Assembly: GCA_023663915.1 (NCBI GenBank)
Contig: JAMPGN010000008.1
Coordinates: 1 to 44,760 of the forward strand
DNA from: Eubacterium sp.
GTDB taxonomy: Bacteria; Bacillota_A; Clostridia; Lachnospirales; Lachnospiraceae
Direction: 5' to 3'
DNA: 44,760 nt
Under the pieces are notes generated by a model. It saw only the letters and a list, made by a program, of their open reading frames with translations. It had not been told where the DNA came from and did not search any database. A program made the translations under genes and the position numbers. This document shows, piece by piece, positions 16,517 through 25,805 of this stretch; position 1 is the stretch's first letter; every line of letters begins with the position of its first letter.

Positions 16517-16545
16517 TTGACAGGAAAATAGGAAATTAGTAGTAT
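16517..16545 (+). promoter_or_regulatory. Sigma-A promoter of the rRNA methyltransferase gene
   Basis: TTGACA at 16517-16522 and TAGTAT at 16540-16545 with a 17-bp spacer. It is divergent from the putP promoter. Confidence 0.65.
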
Positions 16546-16674
16546 ATTTAAAGAAGAGCAAAATAGAAAAATAGCGGAATATAAATCTGGAACAGATAAA
16601 GATAGAAAAAGCGATTTCATACAATATAGTGTGCATAAAAGCGCATGGCAGCGACAGAGGTCATAGGGGTCAGT

Positions 16675-18153
16675 ATGGGTGAAAAGATGGAACTTCCGCA
16701 GGCTTTTCGGGAACGGATGGAAAGGCTTCTGGGGGCGGAATACAAAGATTTTATAGAGAGTTATGACAGGGATAGATATTATGGGCTGCGTCGCAATCCG
16801 CTCAAGGCATCCGAGGCGGAATTTATAGCGAAAATGCCGTTTGTATTAGAGACGGTGGGATGGGCGAAAGAGGGGTATTATTATCAGCCGTCAGAACAGC
16901 CGGGACGACATGTTTTGCACGAGGCGGGCGCCTACTATATTCAGGAGCCTTCCGCGATGGCAGTTGTGGAGTGCCTTGATCCGAAACCGGGAGAGCGTAT
17001 TCTGGACTTGTGTGCTGCACCGGGCGGTAAGAGTACGCAGATTGCCGGAAGGATGAGCGGTCGTGGGTTGCTGGTATCGAACGAGATCATTCAGAGTCGT
17101 GCCAAAATCCTTTCGCAGAATATAGAACGTATGGGCATCCGCAACTGTGTGGTATGCAATGAGACACCGGAGCGCATGGCGGCATTTTTCCCTGGTTTTT
17201 TTGACCGGATTGTGGTGGACGCACCCTGTTCGGGGGAAGGGATGTTCCGCAAAGAGGATACGGCGGTCGCTGAATGGAGCGAGGAGCATGTGGCTATGTG
17301 CGCAGCAAGACAAAAGGGGATTCTGGCGGAAGCTGCCATCATGTTAAAGCCGGGCGGACGGTTGGTATATTCCACCTGCACGTTTGCACATGAGGAGAAC
17401 GAGGGCGTAATCAGCGATTTTTTGAAAAGACACGAAGATTTTGCAGTGGAAAAAGTAGCTTGCGACGATTCTTTCCTTTCGGGAAGACCAGACTGGACCA
17501 AAGATGCAGTAGAAGGTTTGGAGCATACGATGCGGCTTATGCCGCATAGACTGAGGGGAGAGGGGCACTACATAGCAGTGATGCGCAGACAAGGTGGGGA
17601 GAGCGGTCTAGGCATTGAAATGACAGAAGAGGGAACCAGTTCTCTGAGGAGAGCAGAAAGACAGTCTGAGTCGGCAGTGTGGAATAAGAAATATCGCGCA
17701 GTAAAACGCCAGCCAACAGCAAATAAAACGCAGGCGACAGCGACGGATCGAATACAGACATTTCTGACGGAAGAACTTGGACTTCCCGGAGACTGGCTGG
17801 CGAGACAGCACGGCAGGCTACAGACATTTGGCGACCAGATTTATCTTGTTCCGGACGAAATGATCCCCATGGACGGAATGAAAGTCGTCCGTGCCGGCCT
17901 GCATCTGGCGACAGACAGGAAAAACCGGCTTGAACCGGCGCATGCGTTGGCAATGGCGCTTTCCATGGAAGAGACGAGCAGACAGATGCCTCTGACTAAG
18001 GAAGAAGCAGAACGATATATCCACGGGGAGACCCTTCCGTGTGAGGGGATGAAAGGGTGGACGCTTCTTACTTATATGGGTTATCCGCTGGGCTTTGGCA
18101 AGGCGGCAGGCGGGCAGATGAAGAATCATTATCCTAAGGGACTGCGAAAATAA
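16675..18153 (+). CDS. rRNA cytosine-C5 methyltransferase (RsmF/NOL1-NOP2-Sun type)
   Basis: A 492-residue S-adenosylmethionine-dependent enzyme that makes 5-methylcytosine in rRNA. The SAM-binding motif is ILDLCAAPGGKSTQIA (about residues 108-123); the two cysteines of the m5C mechanism lie in DAPCSGEGMF (about 185) and STCT (about 235). The C-terminal 180 residues carry the extra RNA-binding part seen in RsmF-like proteins, ending in GQMKNHYPKGLRK. ATG 16675 follows AGGGG by 5 nt; the frame is open to an ATG at 16645 without a site. The target nucleotide cannot be told from sequence. Confidence 0.9.
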   Translation: MGEKMELPQAFRERMERLLGAEYKDFIESYDRDRYYGLRRNPLKASEAEFIAKMPFVLETVGWAKEGYYYQPSEQPGRHVLHEAGAYYIQEPSAMAVVECLDPKPGERILDLCAAPGGKSTQIAGRMSGRGLLVSNEIIQSRAKILSQNIERMGIRNCVVCNETPERMAAFFPGFFDRIVVDAPCSGEGMFRKEDTAVAEWSEEHVAMCAARQKGILAEAAIMLKPGGRLVYSTCTFAHEENEGVISDFLKRHEDFAVEKVACDDSFLSGRPDWTKDAVEGLEHTMRLMPHRLRGEGHYIAVMRRQGGESGLGIEMTEEGTSSLRRAERQSESAVWNKKYRAVKRQPTANKTQATATDRIQTFLTEELGLPGDWLARQHGRLQTFGDQIYLVPDEMIPMDGMKVVRAGLHLATDRKNRLEPAHALAMALSMEETSRQMPLTKEEAERYIHGETLPCEGMKGWTLLTYMGYPLGFGKAAGGQMKNHYPKGLRK

Positions 18154-18214
18154 CACATGATATCGTTTGGTAAATTTAGTAAAAGCGTAAAGCAGGAAAG
18201 ACACAGGAGGAAGA

Positions 18215-18268
18215 GTGAAAGAGTTTGATAAATCTTTCACAAATGGTTTGTACGTTGGAAAGGAATGA
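18215..18268 (+). CDS. Possible 17-residue leader ORF before the glucosidase
   Basis: GTG at 18215 follows AGGAGG (18205-18210) and opens a 17-codon frame, VKEFDKSFTNGLYVGKE, whose TGA stop overlaps the ATG at 18265 in an ATGA arrangement. An 8-bp inverted repeat, GTGAAAGA (18215-18222) and TCTTTCAC (18233-18240), lies inside it and covers its start. This suggests translational coupling or a regulatory leader, but the frame is short and could be chance. Confidence 0.3.
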   Translation: MKEFDKSFTNGLYVGKE

Positions 18269-19821
18269 TAAAAATGATGACAGAATGGTTAAAAACGGCA
18301 GTATTTTATGAGATCTATCCGCAATCTTTCAAAGATTCCGACGGGGATGGCATAGGCGATCTCAACGGCATTATTGAGAAGCTAGATTATATCAAGGATC
18401 TGGGATGCAATGCGATCTGGATGAATCCTTGCTATGACTCCCCCTTTCAGGACGCGGGATACGATGTGCGGGATTATAAAAAGATTGCCGCACGCTACGG
18501 GACGCTTGAAGATATGAAGCGCCTTTTTGAAAAAGTGCATGACAGAGGAATGCATATTCTTCTGGATCTTGTACCGGGGCACACTTCGGAAGAGCACCCA
18601 TGGTTTGTCGAGAGCAGCAAAAAGGAAGCGAACGAGTATTCCGACCGCTATATCTGGACGGATAGCTGGTTTCAGCGCGCGGAAGGTCTTGCGTATATAG
18701 CGGGTGAGCGGGAACGCAACGGCGCATACGTCACCAACTTTTTCAAATGCCAGCCGGCGTTGAATTATGGGTTTTTCCGTCCAGAGGAGGAATGGCAGAA
18801 ACCGATGGACCATCCGGCGTGTCTGGCGACAAGAGATGCAATAACTGATGTTATGCTATATTGGCTTGAGATGGGTTGCGACGGATTCCGGGTAGATATG
18901 GCGGATTCTCTGGTAAAAAAGGATGATGCAGTCAAAAGCGGGACCTGTGCAGTATGGAGCGACATGCTGAGCAAAGTTTTGGACAAATACCCGGATGCGG
19001 TGTTCGTATCTGAGTGGAATCAGCCGGAAGCGTCGATTGGAAGGGCGGGTTTCCAGATGGATTTCTATCTCGATTGGACCGGCAACGGCTACCATCTTCT
19101 GATGCGCGATTATGACGATACGGGGCGTGACAACAGCTTTTTTAAGAAAGACAGCGATAGGAGTATACAGGATTTCTTAAGAGAATACCTTCCGAGATAC
19201 GAGGCGGTCAAAGACAAGGGGATGTATTGTCTGATTACGGGGAATCACGATATGATCCGTGCTGCACATAATCTGGATGAGAGTGAACGGAAACTTGCCT
19301 ATGCCTTTTTACTGACCATGCCCGGCGCTCCCTTTATTTATTACGGGGACGAGATCGGTATGCGCTATCTGGATATTCCCTACAAAGAAGGCGGTTACAC
19401 GCGGACAGGTTCGCGAACGCCCATGCAATGGAATAACAGTTGTAATTTTGGGTTTTCAGAGGCGGACGCATCACGGTTGTATCTGCCGATGGACGATTGT
19501 GACGGTGCGCCTACCGTGGAAACACAGCAGAGGCGCGAAGATTCCTTATACAATACGGTCAGACGGCTCTTGGATATCCGGCAAAAGCAGGCGGCATTTG
19601 CCAGACACGATAATCTTGAGATATTGATTGCAGAGGAAAAGAAGAGAAGTTTTGCATATAGAAGAGATGATCTGACGATACTGTGCAACCCTTCCGGTCA
19701 TGAGGAAGAGGTTGAGGCGGAAGTTTCCGGACAGGATGTGATCTTTGTGATCGGTTCGTTGAAACAACAGGATGACGGCTGCGTTTTGGGTGCGCAATCT
19801 TTTGTGATCTGCCAAAATTAG
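18265..19821 (+). CDS. GH13 alpha-glucosidase / oligo-glucosidase
   Basis: A 518-residue cytoplasmic glycoside hydrolase that cleaves alpha-glucosides such as malto- or isomalto-oligosaccharides. The (beta/alpha)8 barrel begins at WLKTAVFYEIYPQSFKDSDG. Catalytic residues are seen: nucleophile Asp211 in GFRVDMAD, acid Glu250 in FVSEWNQ and transition-state Asp329 in TGNHDM. The DSDGDGIGDLNGI calcium-type loop fits the oligo-1,6-glucosidase group. ATG 18265 overlaps the leader frame stop; ATG 18274, 9 nt after GGAAAGGA, is an alternative start. No signal peptide. Exact linkage preference is unknown. Confidence 0.88.
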   Translation: MIKMMTEWLKTAVFYEIYPQSFKDSDGDGIGDLNGIIEKLDYIKDLGCNAIWMNPCYDSPFQDAGYDVRDYKKIAARYGTLEDMKRLFEKVHDRGMHILLDLVPGHTSEEHPWFVESSKKEANEYSDRYIWTDSWFQRAEGLAYIAGERERNGAYVTNFFKCQPALNYGFFRPEEEWQKPMDHPACLATRDAITDVMLYWLEMGCDGFRVDMADSLVKKDDAVKSGTCAVWSDMLSKVLDKYPDAVFVSEWNQPEASIGRAGFQMDFYLDWTGNGYHLLMRDYDDTGRDNSFFKKDSDRSIQDFLREYLPRYEAVKDKGMYCLITGNHDMIRAAHNLDESERKLAYAFLLTMPGAPFIYYGDEIGMRYLDIPYKEGGYTRTGSRTPMQWNNSCNFGFSEADASRLYLPMDDCDGAPTVETQQRREDSLYNTVRRLLDIRQKQAAFARHDNLEILIAEEKKRSFAYRRDDLTILCNPSGHEEEVEAEVSGQDVIFVIGSLKQQDDGCVLGAQSFVICQN

Positions 19822-19825
19822 CCCC

Positions 19826-19854
19826 TTGTCAAATAATCCCGGCTGGAATATACT
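19826..19854 (+). promoter_or_regulatory. Sigma-A promoter of the MBOAT gene
   Basis: TTGTCA (19826-19831) and TATACT (19849-19854) with a 17-bp spacer, 5 nt behind the glucosidase stop. Its presence shows that the TTG at 19826 is a -35 box, not a start codon. Confidence 0.7.
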
Positions 19855-19912
19855 AGATGTGGGTTTTGCTTTTTCGACAAAATACCCTAATTTGTGCTTG
19901 GGAGCGCTATCT

Positions 19913-21334
19913 ATGTTATTTTCCAGTGTGGGATTTTTGTTCCGGTTTTTGCCGGTTTTTATGTTGATATATCTGATTTTTCCTGCAAAATACCGCAATA
20001 TTGTACTGCTGGCAGGAAGCCTTATTTTTTATGGAGTGGGAGAACCGTATTTTGTTCTGCTGCTCGTTTTTTCGGTTCTGGTTAACTATGGTCTTAGCAG
20101 ATATATGTTCTGGGAACCCCGTTCACCTCAGCAGAATCGTGCAAAAAAGAGGATAAGGCGTAAAAAGGCGGCATTGATTGCGTCGCTTGTCATCGATTTT
20201 GGTTTTCTATTTGTATTTAAATATTGGGATTTTGCGGCAGATACGGTCAATGGTCTCGCCAGGCAGGAGATCCTACCGGTTTTGATGCTGACACTTCCGC
20301 TCGGAATCAGCTTTTATACATTTCAGATGGTATCCTTTCAGGTGGACTGTTACCGCGGCACACAGAAAGAGCCGGCGGATTTGATCTCCTTTGCTGCTTA
20401 TGTGAGCATGTTTCCGCAGTTGATTGCCGGACCGATCGTGCGTTATGATGAAGTGGCAGACCGGATGAAGAGCAGGAAGATTCGTATTCGGAACGTGGAG
20501 AACGGCTTAAAACTTTTTACGGTGGGACTGGGACTCAAAGTACTGTTGGCGAATCAGATTGGAACGTTATGGAATACGATCATGAGCGCGGGTGCGGGCA
20601 ATTTACATGTTGCGGTAGCATGGCTGGGCGCGATTGCGTACTCCTTTCAGATATACTTCGATTTTTGGGGATATTCCGTGATGGCTATGGGGTTAGGCAG
20701 GATGCTGGGCTTTCGGATACCACGCAATTTCGATAATCCATATACGTCGCGGTCGATCTCGGAATTTTGGCGCAGATGGCATATAACGCTCGGAAGATGG
20801 TTTCGCGAGTATGTCTATTTTCCGCTGGGCGGCAGCCGCAAGGGAAGGCTTCGGACCGTGTGCAATCTTTTTGCAGTGTGGACGTTTACCGGGCTGTGGC
20901 ATGGAGCCGATTGGAATTTCCTGTTGTGGGGGCTGGCATTTTTCGTGATTATCACGGTGGAAAAGAACAGTTATGGCAAGTGGTTTGAAGGCACTAAGGT
21001 GATCGGGCGTGTGTACACACTGATACTGATTCCGTTCACATGGGTGATATTCGCGATCACTGACATCAGACAGCTTGCGGCATATCTTGGAAATATGGTC
21101 GGTATACATAGATCGACAGTCATGGTCGGCGGACAGCAGCTGCTACGCTACTTGCAGGAATATTGGGTGTTATTGATTGTCTGTATTCTGTTTGCAACGC
21201 CCTTGCCCGGCAAGCTGTACCACAAATACCGAGACCGATGGTTTACCGTGGTTGTGATGCTGGTGATCTTCTGGTTTTCGGTACATGAGATTATAATAGG
21301 AAGCAACAATCCGTTCCTGTATTTTCGATTTTAA
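19913..21334 (+). CDS. MBOAT O-acyltransferase (AlgI/DltB-like)
   Basis: A 473-residue multi-pass membrane enzyme that moves acyl groups across the membrane for glycan or teichoic acid modification. ATG 19913 follows GGGAG by 8 nt and yields the typical family start MLFSSVGFLFRFLPVFMLIY. Further signatures: QMVSFQVDCYRG, FPQLIAGPIVRYDE, SISEFWRRWHITLGRWFREYVYFPLGG and the catalytic His330 in FTGLWHGADWNF. The next gene, 17 nt downstream, encodes an SGNH protein, the usual partner in O-acetylation. Probably acetylates a surface polysaccharide. Confidence 0.92.
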   Translation: MLFSSVGFLFRFLPVFMLIYLIFPAKYRNIVLLAGSLIFYGVGEPYFVLLLVFSVLVNYGLSRYMFWEPRSPQQNRAKKRIRRKKAALIASLVIDFGFLFVFKYWDFAADTVNGLARQEILPVLMLTLPLGISFYTFQMVSFQVDCYRGTQKEPADLISFAAYVSMFPQLIAGPIVRYDEVADRMKSRKIRIRNVENGLKLFTVGLGLKVLLANQIGTLWNTIMSAGAGNLHVAVAWLGAIAYSFQIYFDFWGYSVMAMGLGRMLGFRIPRNFDNPYTSRSISEFWRRWHITLGRWFREYVYFPLGGSRKGRLRTVCNLFAVWTFTGLWHGADWNFLLWGLAFFVIITVEKNSYGKWFEGTKVIGRVYTLILIPFTWVIFAITDIRQLAAYLGNMVGIHRSTVMVGGQQLLRYLQEYWVLLIVCILFATPLPGKLYHKYRDRWFTVVVMLVIFWFSVHEIIIGSNNPFLYFRF

Positions 21335-21351
21335 GAATAAGGTTGAGGCAT

Positions 21352-22965
21352 ATGAGTAAGAAAAAAAAGAAGATAAAACAAGGAAATAGAAAAAAAATCA
21401 ATAGAGAAGCAGCCGGACAAAAAGTGCATGAGCAAGAGAAGGATAGAGAAAGAAGAGCAGAAAAGGCAAGGGAAAAGGAGCAGGGGCAAGGTAAAGAGAA
21501 AAGCCAAGGAAAAGCTCAAGAGAAAAGCCAAGGGAGAAGTCAAGAGCAGAGTCAAGGAAAAGCTCAAGAGAGAAGCAAAGGGAGAAATCAAGGGCAAAGT
21601 CAAGGAAAAGCTCAAGAGAGAAGTCAAAAAAGAAGCCAAGAAAAAAGTAAAGAAAAGAATCAGGAGCAGAGCCAAGGAAGAGTCCAAGAGAAAAGTAAAG
21701 AAAAAAAACAAATAAAAAGCCAAAGAAGAGTTCAAGAGCAAGGTCAGGAAAAAGCTCAAACGAAAAGTCAAGAGAGAAATCAAGAGCAAAGTAAAGAAAT
21801 AAGCCAAGAAAAAAATAAGGAAAAGGATCAGGAGAGAAGCCAAGAGAGAACTCAAGAGAAAAAAACAGAACGACGAAGGAGCGATTGGCGCGAAGTACTC
21901 TATAACTGCCCTTACCTGCTGGCGGTAGGATTCACTTCGCTTGCCGTGATGATCGGTTCTGACAAGATCGGGATCAAGGCGATCGCGAGGGAGGCGGAAA
22001 TTGCCATCGCACAGACGATAGGAACGAGTATTTCCGTGTGGGAATCGCTTACAGACCAGCCGGCGGAAGCGGCAGGGGATCAGATGGCGACAGATGATGC
22101 CGATTTAGAAATTCCGGATGGAAATGAATCAATAAAAATGGAAAATGAAGGAGAATGCAAGGAAGAAAATATCAATATACAAAACGAAAATAATTTAAAT
22201 AAAGATGGAAATACGGAACAAATACAGGAAAATTCAGAAGAAAAAGTAAAGGGAGTTACAAATTTCGACACATACGAACCTCAAGCGACAGATTCGCGTT
22301 ATTACTCCGATGCAGGAAAAGTTGCATTGACTACAGAGTACCCTTACCACATGGAAAACGATAGTTATTTTAAGGATGCGGCGTTTCTTGGCGACTCTCG
22401 GACGTTGGGAATATCGGATTATGCCGGATTAGATCAGGCGGACTTCTATTGTGACAGCGGTATGACGATTTTTAAGCTTCTTGAGCCGGACGGAGTCACT
22501 TACCAGAAGACTGGGGAAAAGGTAGACTTATCCCAAGTGCTGCAGGAGAAGCAGTATGGCAAGATTTATATCATGCTGGGAATGAACGAGTTAGGCTACG
22601 GCAATACGCAGATGTACTTGGAACAGTATCGCGAAGTAGTGGAACAGATCAAGGAGTGGCAGCCGGATTCCATTATTTATATCATGGCGAATCTGCATGT
22701 CAGCAGAGAGAAGAATAATATGGAGACGGAGTTCAATAATATTAACATCAACGATAAGAACGCGGCGGCAGCTCAGCTTGCAAATGGTATGGACATTTTT
22801 TATCTGGATGCCAATCCGCTGTTTACCGATGAAGAGGGATTCTTAAATGCAGATTTAACATTTGACGGTGTACACCTCTATGCACAGCACTATGACGTGT
22901 GGCGGCGGTTTCTGCTGGAACATGCGGTGGAGCCGGATGAAGATGATGGAAAGCCATCATCATAA
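21352..22965 (+). CDS. SGNH-fold hydrolase with basic repeat domain
   Basis: A 537-residue membrane-anchored protein. Residues 1-180 are a low-complexity Lys/Gln/Glu/Arg/Ser region built from units such as SQGKAQERSQ. A single hydrophobic segment (about 183-205) follows, so the repeat region should face the cytoplasm. After an Asn/Glu-rich linker the SGNH domain (from about 330) has Ser349 in FLGDSRTLG, the oxyanion Asn in MLGMNELGYG, and Asp505/His508 in FDGVHLY. Paired with the MBOAT gene, it probably transfers acetyl groups to an extracellular glycan. ATG 21352 is used rather than TTG 21343. Confidence 0.87.
   Translation: MSKKKKKIKQGNRKKINREAAGQKVHEQEKDRERRAEKAREKEQGQGKEKSQGKAQEKSQGRSQEQSQGKAQERSKGRNQGQSQGKAQERSQKRSQEKSKEKNQEQSQGRVQEKSKEKKQIKSQRRVQEQGQEKAQTKSQERNQEQSKEISQEKNKEKDQERSQERTQEKKTERRRSDWREVLYNCPYLLAVGFTSLAVMIGSDKIGIKAIAREAEIAIAQTIGTSISVWESLTDQPAEAAGDQMATDDADLEIPDGNESIKMENEGECKEENINIQNENNLNKDGNTEQIQENSEEKVKGVTNFDTYEPQATDSRYYSDAGKVALTTEYPYHMENDSYFKDAAFLGDSRTLGISDYAGLDQADFYCDSGMTIFKLLEPDGVTYQKTGEKVDLSQVLQEKQYGKIYIMLGMNELGYGNTQMYLEQYREVVEQIKEWQPDSIIYIMANLHVSREKNNMETEFNNININDKNAAAAQLANGMDIFYLDANPLFTDEEGFLNADLTFDGVHLYAQHYDVWRRFLLEHAVEPDEDDGKPSS
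21440..21875 (+). repeat. Coding tandem repeats (K/E/Q/S/R region)
   Basis: Degenerate 21- to 33-nt units with recurrent AGCCAAGGGAAA, AGTCAAGAGCAAAGT and AAAGCTCAAGAGAGAAGT patterns fill the 5' part of the SGNH gene. The purine-rich bias leaves other frames open, producing spurious long frames on both strands. Confidence 0.8.
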
Positions 22966-22992
22966 TATTTTTGTCTGAGAGAAGCGGAAGGA

Positions 22993-23718
22993 ATGGATAT
23001 CAATATGGAACAAATCCGCATAAATAAGTATCTGGCATCCTGTGGATTTTGCTCAAGACGGGATGCGGATAAGCTGATTGAACAGGGTGTTGTCACAGTA
23101 AACGGCGAGATTGCCGTGCAGGGAATCAAGGTAAATGCACAGGACGAAGTCTGCGTCCGAGGAAAAAAGATTGCCGGGCGTGATAAAAAAGTGGTACTTG
23201 CATATTATAAACCGATAGGGGTCGTCTGCACGGAACGGGATGCCCATGCGGAGAAGATTGTGACCGGAGAGATTCGATATCCGATCCGGGTCACTTACGC
23301 GGGCAGACTGGATAAAGATTCGGAAGGGCTTCTTCTGATGACGAATGATGGCGGGCTGATCGATGCGATGATGCGCGGCGCAAACCGCCACGAGAAAGAG
23401 TATATTGTCAAGGTCACGAAAGATTGGACGCAGGAAGCGTTAGAGCATATGCGCCGGGGCGTTTATCTGGAAGAACTTGATACGAAGACCCGTCCGTGCA
23501 AGATCGAACAGTTAGGGGCTAAGACGATACGGATGGTACTGACACAGGGGCTTAACAGGCAGATACGCCGTATGTGCAGGACGCAGGGGTATGAGGTATC
23601 CTCACTTAAAAGAACACGCGTTATGAATGTGGAGCTTGAAGATTTAAGAGTCGGAGAATACCGGGAATTGACACAGAATGAAATGGAATGTCTGTATCGG
23701 GAGTGCGGACTTGATTGA
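22993..23718 (+). CDS. rluF: 23S rRNA pseudouridine synthase, RluF type
   Basis: A 241-residue enzyme of the RsuA/RluB/RluF group that converts uridine to pseudouridine in rRNA. The S4 RNA-binding domain is residues 1-65 (RINKYLASCGFCSRRDADKL). The catalytic motif GRLDKDSEGLLLMTNDG holds the conserved Asp. RHEKEYIVKV, LTQGLNRQIRRMC and SLKRTRVMNV resemble RluF more than RluB. The start could also be ATG 23005; 22993 is 8 nt behind GAGAGAAG. It lies 27 nt after the SGNH gene and may be in the same transcript. Confidence 0.88.
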   Translation: MDINMEQIRINKYLASCGFCSRRDADKLIEQGVVTVNGEIAVQGIKVNAQDEVCVRGKKIAGRDKKVVLAYYKPIGVVCTERDAHAEKIVTGEIRYPIRVTYAGRLDKDSEGLLLMTNDGGLIDAMMRGANRHEKEYIVKVTKDWTQEALEHMRRGVYLEELDTKTRPCKIEQLGAKTIRMVLTQGLNRQIRRMCRTQGYEVSSLKRTRVMNVELEDLRVGEYRELTQNEMECLYRECGLD

Positions 23719-23822
23719 ATATAGATTTAGATAATATGGAATTAGCATTACAAATATGATTGATAAAGAATCAGATTAGAATGATATATCTATCAGTGGA
23801 ATGGGTTGAATGAATTTAAGAA

Positions 23823-25805
23823 ATGGCAGGTGTACCACAAGTGGACGATCAAACAATGAAGCGAATGAAAGAGCTGGTCTCTGTTTTGAATAAAGCATCC
23901 GAGGCATACTATGCGCATGATGAGGAGATCATGAGCAATTTCGAGTATGACCGCCTGTATGACGAATTGGCGGAGCTGGAAGAAAGAACGAGTGTTATTA
24001 TTGCTAACAGCCCGACGATGCATGTCGGGTACGAGGCGGTTGAGGAACTCCCGAAGGAGAGGCATGAGAGACCGATGCTTTCCCTGGCAAAGACCAAGAG
24101 CAGAGAGGAGCTGCGCGACTGGCTGAACGGAAAAGAGGCGTTGCTGTCGTGGAAACTGGACGGGCTGACTGTTGTTTTAACCTATTCTGGCGGACAACTG
24201 GTGAAGGCAGTCACCAGAGGAAACGGAGAAGTGGGAGAAGTCGTTACCAACAATGCCAGAGTGTTTCGGAATGTGCCGCTGTCCATCCCTTTTCAGGGCG
24301 AATTGACCTTGAGGGGCGAGGCGGTGATTACTTACAGCGAATTTGAGAAGATCAACAGCCGGATCGAAGATGCGGAAGCAAAATATAAGAATCCGCGAAA
24401 TCTCTGCAGCGGTTCCGTGAGACAGCTTAACAATGAAGTTACGGCGGCGCGGAATGTTCATTTCTATGCATTCAGCCTTGTCAGTGCACAGGGCGCAGAG
24501 TTTCATAATTCCCGCATGGCTCAGTTTGAGTTTCTGGTAAAACAGGGGTTTGACGTGGTGGAGATCAGAGTGGTTGACCCCGATACGATTTTGGATGAGA
24601 TCGCCTATTTTGAAAATAAAATCCCCGATTACGATGTCCCGTCGGATGGACTTGTGCTGACTTATGAGGACATTGCCTATGGGCAGTCGCTAGGAAGAAC
24701 CGCCAAGTTTCCAAGGGATTCGATTGCTTTTAAGTGGGCAGATGAACTGCGGGAGACGACGCTTAAGGAGATGGAGTGGAGCGCCAGCCGGACGGGGCTC
24801 ATCAATCCTGTGGCGATCTTTGAGCCGGTGGAGTTAGAGGGCACTACCGTCAGCCGCGCGTCGGTGCATAATATCAGCATCGTCAGAGGGTTGAAACTCG
24901 GAATCGGCGACCGTATCACGGTCTACAAGGCAAATATGATTATTCCGCAGATTGCGGAGAATCTGACGCAGAGTGATGCGTTGGAAATTCCAGAGACGTG
25001 TCCGGTGTGTGGACAGCCTACGGAGATCAGGCAGGTCAATGATGTACAATCCTTGTATTGCAGTAATCCGTCCTGCGATGCCAAGAAGATCAAGGCGTTT
25101 ACCCTTTTTGTGAGCAGGGATGCCATGAACGTAGAGGGTTTGTCCGAGTCTACGCTGGAGAAATTTTTGGCAAAAGGATTCCTGCATGAGTTCGCAGATG
25201 TTTTCCGACTCGACCGGTACGAGCAGGAGATTACGCAGATGGAAGGCTTCGGGGAGAAGTCTTACGGAAATCTTATGCAAAGCATAGAGACCGCCAGAAA
25301 CACGACGCTTGCAAGAGTCATTTACGGGTTGGGGATTGAGAATGTCGGGGTGGCGAATGCCAAAGTCCTGTGCAGGCATTTTCAGTTTTCCTTGGATGCG
25401 CTTCGTGCGGCGACAATGGAAGAGTTGAATGCCATTGACGGGGTCGGTGAGGTGATCGCGGCGGGCATCTATGATTATTTCCATGATGCAGTGCGCATGG
25501 AGCAGTTAGATCATCTGCTTGGCGAGGTGCACATAGCGCCGGAGACAGTGGAAGAGGGCGCACTGACGCTTGTCGGCATGAGCTTCGTGATTACGGGAAG
25601 TCTGGAACACTATGAGAACAGAAATGCGCTAAAGGATGAGATCGAGGCAAAAGGCGGCAAGGTGACAGGCAGCGTCACTGGCAAAACGACCTGCTTGATC
25701 AACAATGATACTGCGTCGCAGTCCTCTAAGAATAAGAAGGCAAAGGAATTGGGGATACGGATCATCTCAGAAGAGGAGTTTATGGAAGAATATCTGACAA
25801 CATAG
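23823..25805 (+). CDS. ligA: NAD-dependent DNA ligase LigA
   Basis: A 660-residue ligase that seals nicks in replication and repair using NAD. Order of domains: Ia (YYAHDEEIMSNFEYDRLYDEL), adenylation domain with Lys111 in SWKLDGLTV, OB fold, four-cysteine zinc finger (CPVCG ... YCSNPSC, about residues 393-420), helix-hairpin-helix region (IDGVGEVIAAGIYDYF) and a C-terminal BRCT domain (LVGMSFVITGSLE). The adenylation motif is KLDG followed by Leu, slightly unlike the common KxDGLA. The Shine-Dalgarno site is weak, so the start could lie downstream at 23856. The end overlaps the convergent CPBP gene by 26 nt. Confidence 0.95.
   Translation: MAGVPQVDDQTMKRMKELVSVLNKASEAYYAHDEEIMSNFEYDRLYDELAELEERTSVIIANSPTMHVGYEAVEELPKERHERPMLSLAKTKSREELRDWLNGKEALLSWKLDGLTVVLTYSGGQLVKAVTRGNGEVGEVVTNNARVFRNVPLSIPFQGELTLRGEAVITYSEFEKINSRIEDAEAKYKNPRNLCSGSVRQLNNEVTAARNVHFYAFSLVSAQGAEFHNSRMAQFEFLVKQGFDVVEIRVVDPDTILDEIAYFENKIPDYDVPSDGLVLTYEDIAYGQSLGRTAKFPRDSIAFKWADELRETTLKEMEWSASRTGLINPVAIFEPVELEGTTVSRASVHNISIVRGLKLGIGDRITVYKANMIIPQIAENLTQSDALEIPETCPVCGQPTEIRQVNDVQSLYCSNPSCDAKKIKAFTLFVSRDAMNVEGLSESTLEKFLAKGFLHEFADVFRLDRYEQEITQMEGFGEKSYGNLMQSIETARNTTLARVIYGLGIENVGVANAKVLCRHFQFSLDALRAATMEELNAIDGVGEVIAAGIYDYFHDAVRMEQLDHLLGEVHIAPETVEEGALTLVGMSFVITGSLEHYENRNALKDEIEAKGGKVTGSVTGKTTCLINNDTASQSSKNKKAKELGIRIISEEEFMEEYLTT

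Noticed and set aside
21331..21855. Open 174-codon frame on the minus strand, Leu/Phe/Ser rich
   Set aside because: It is the complement of the purine-rich K/E/Q repeats of the SGNH gene; it has no ribosome site and its hydrophobic look follows from the base composition.
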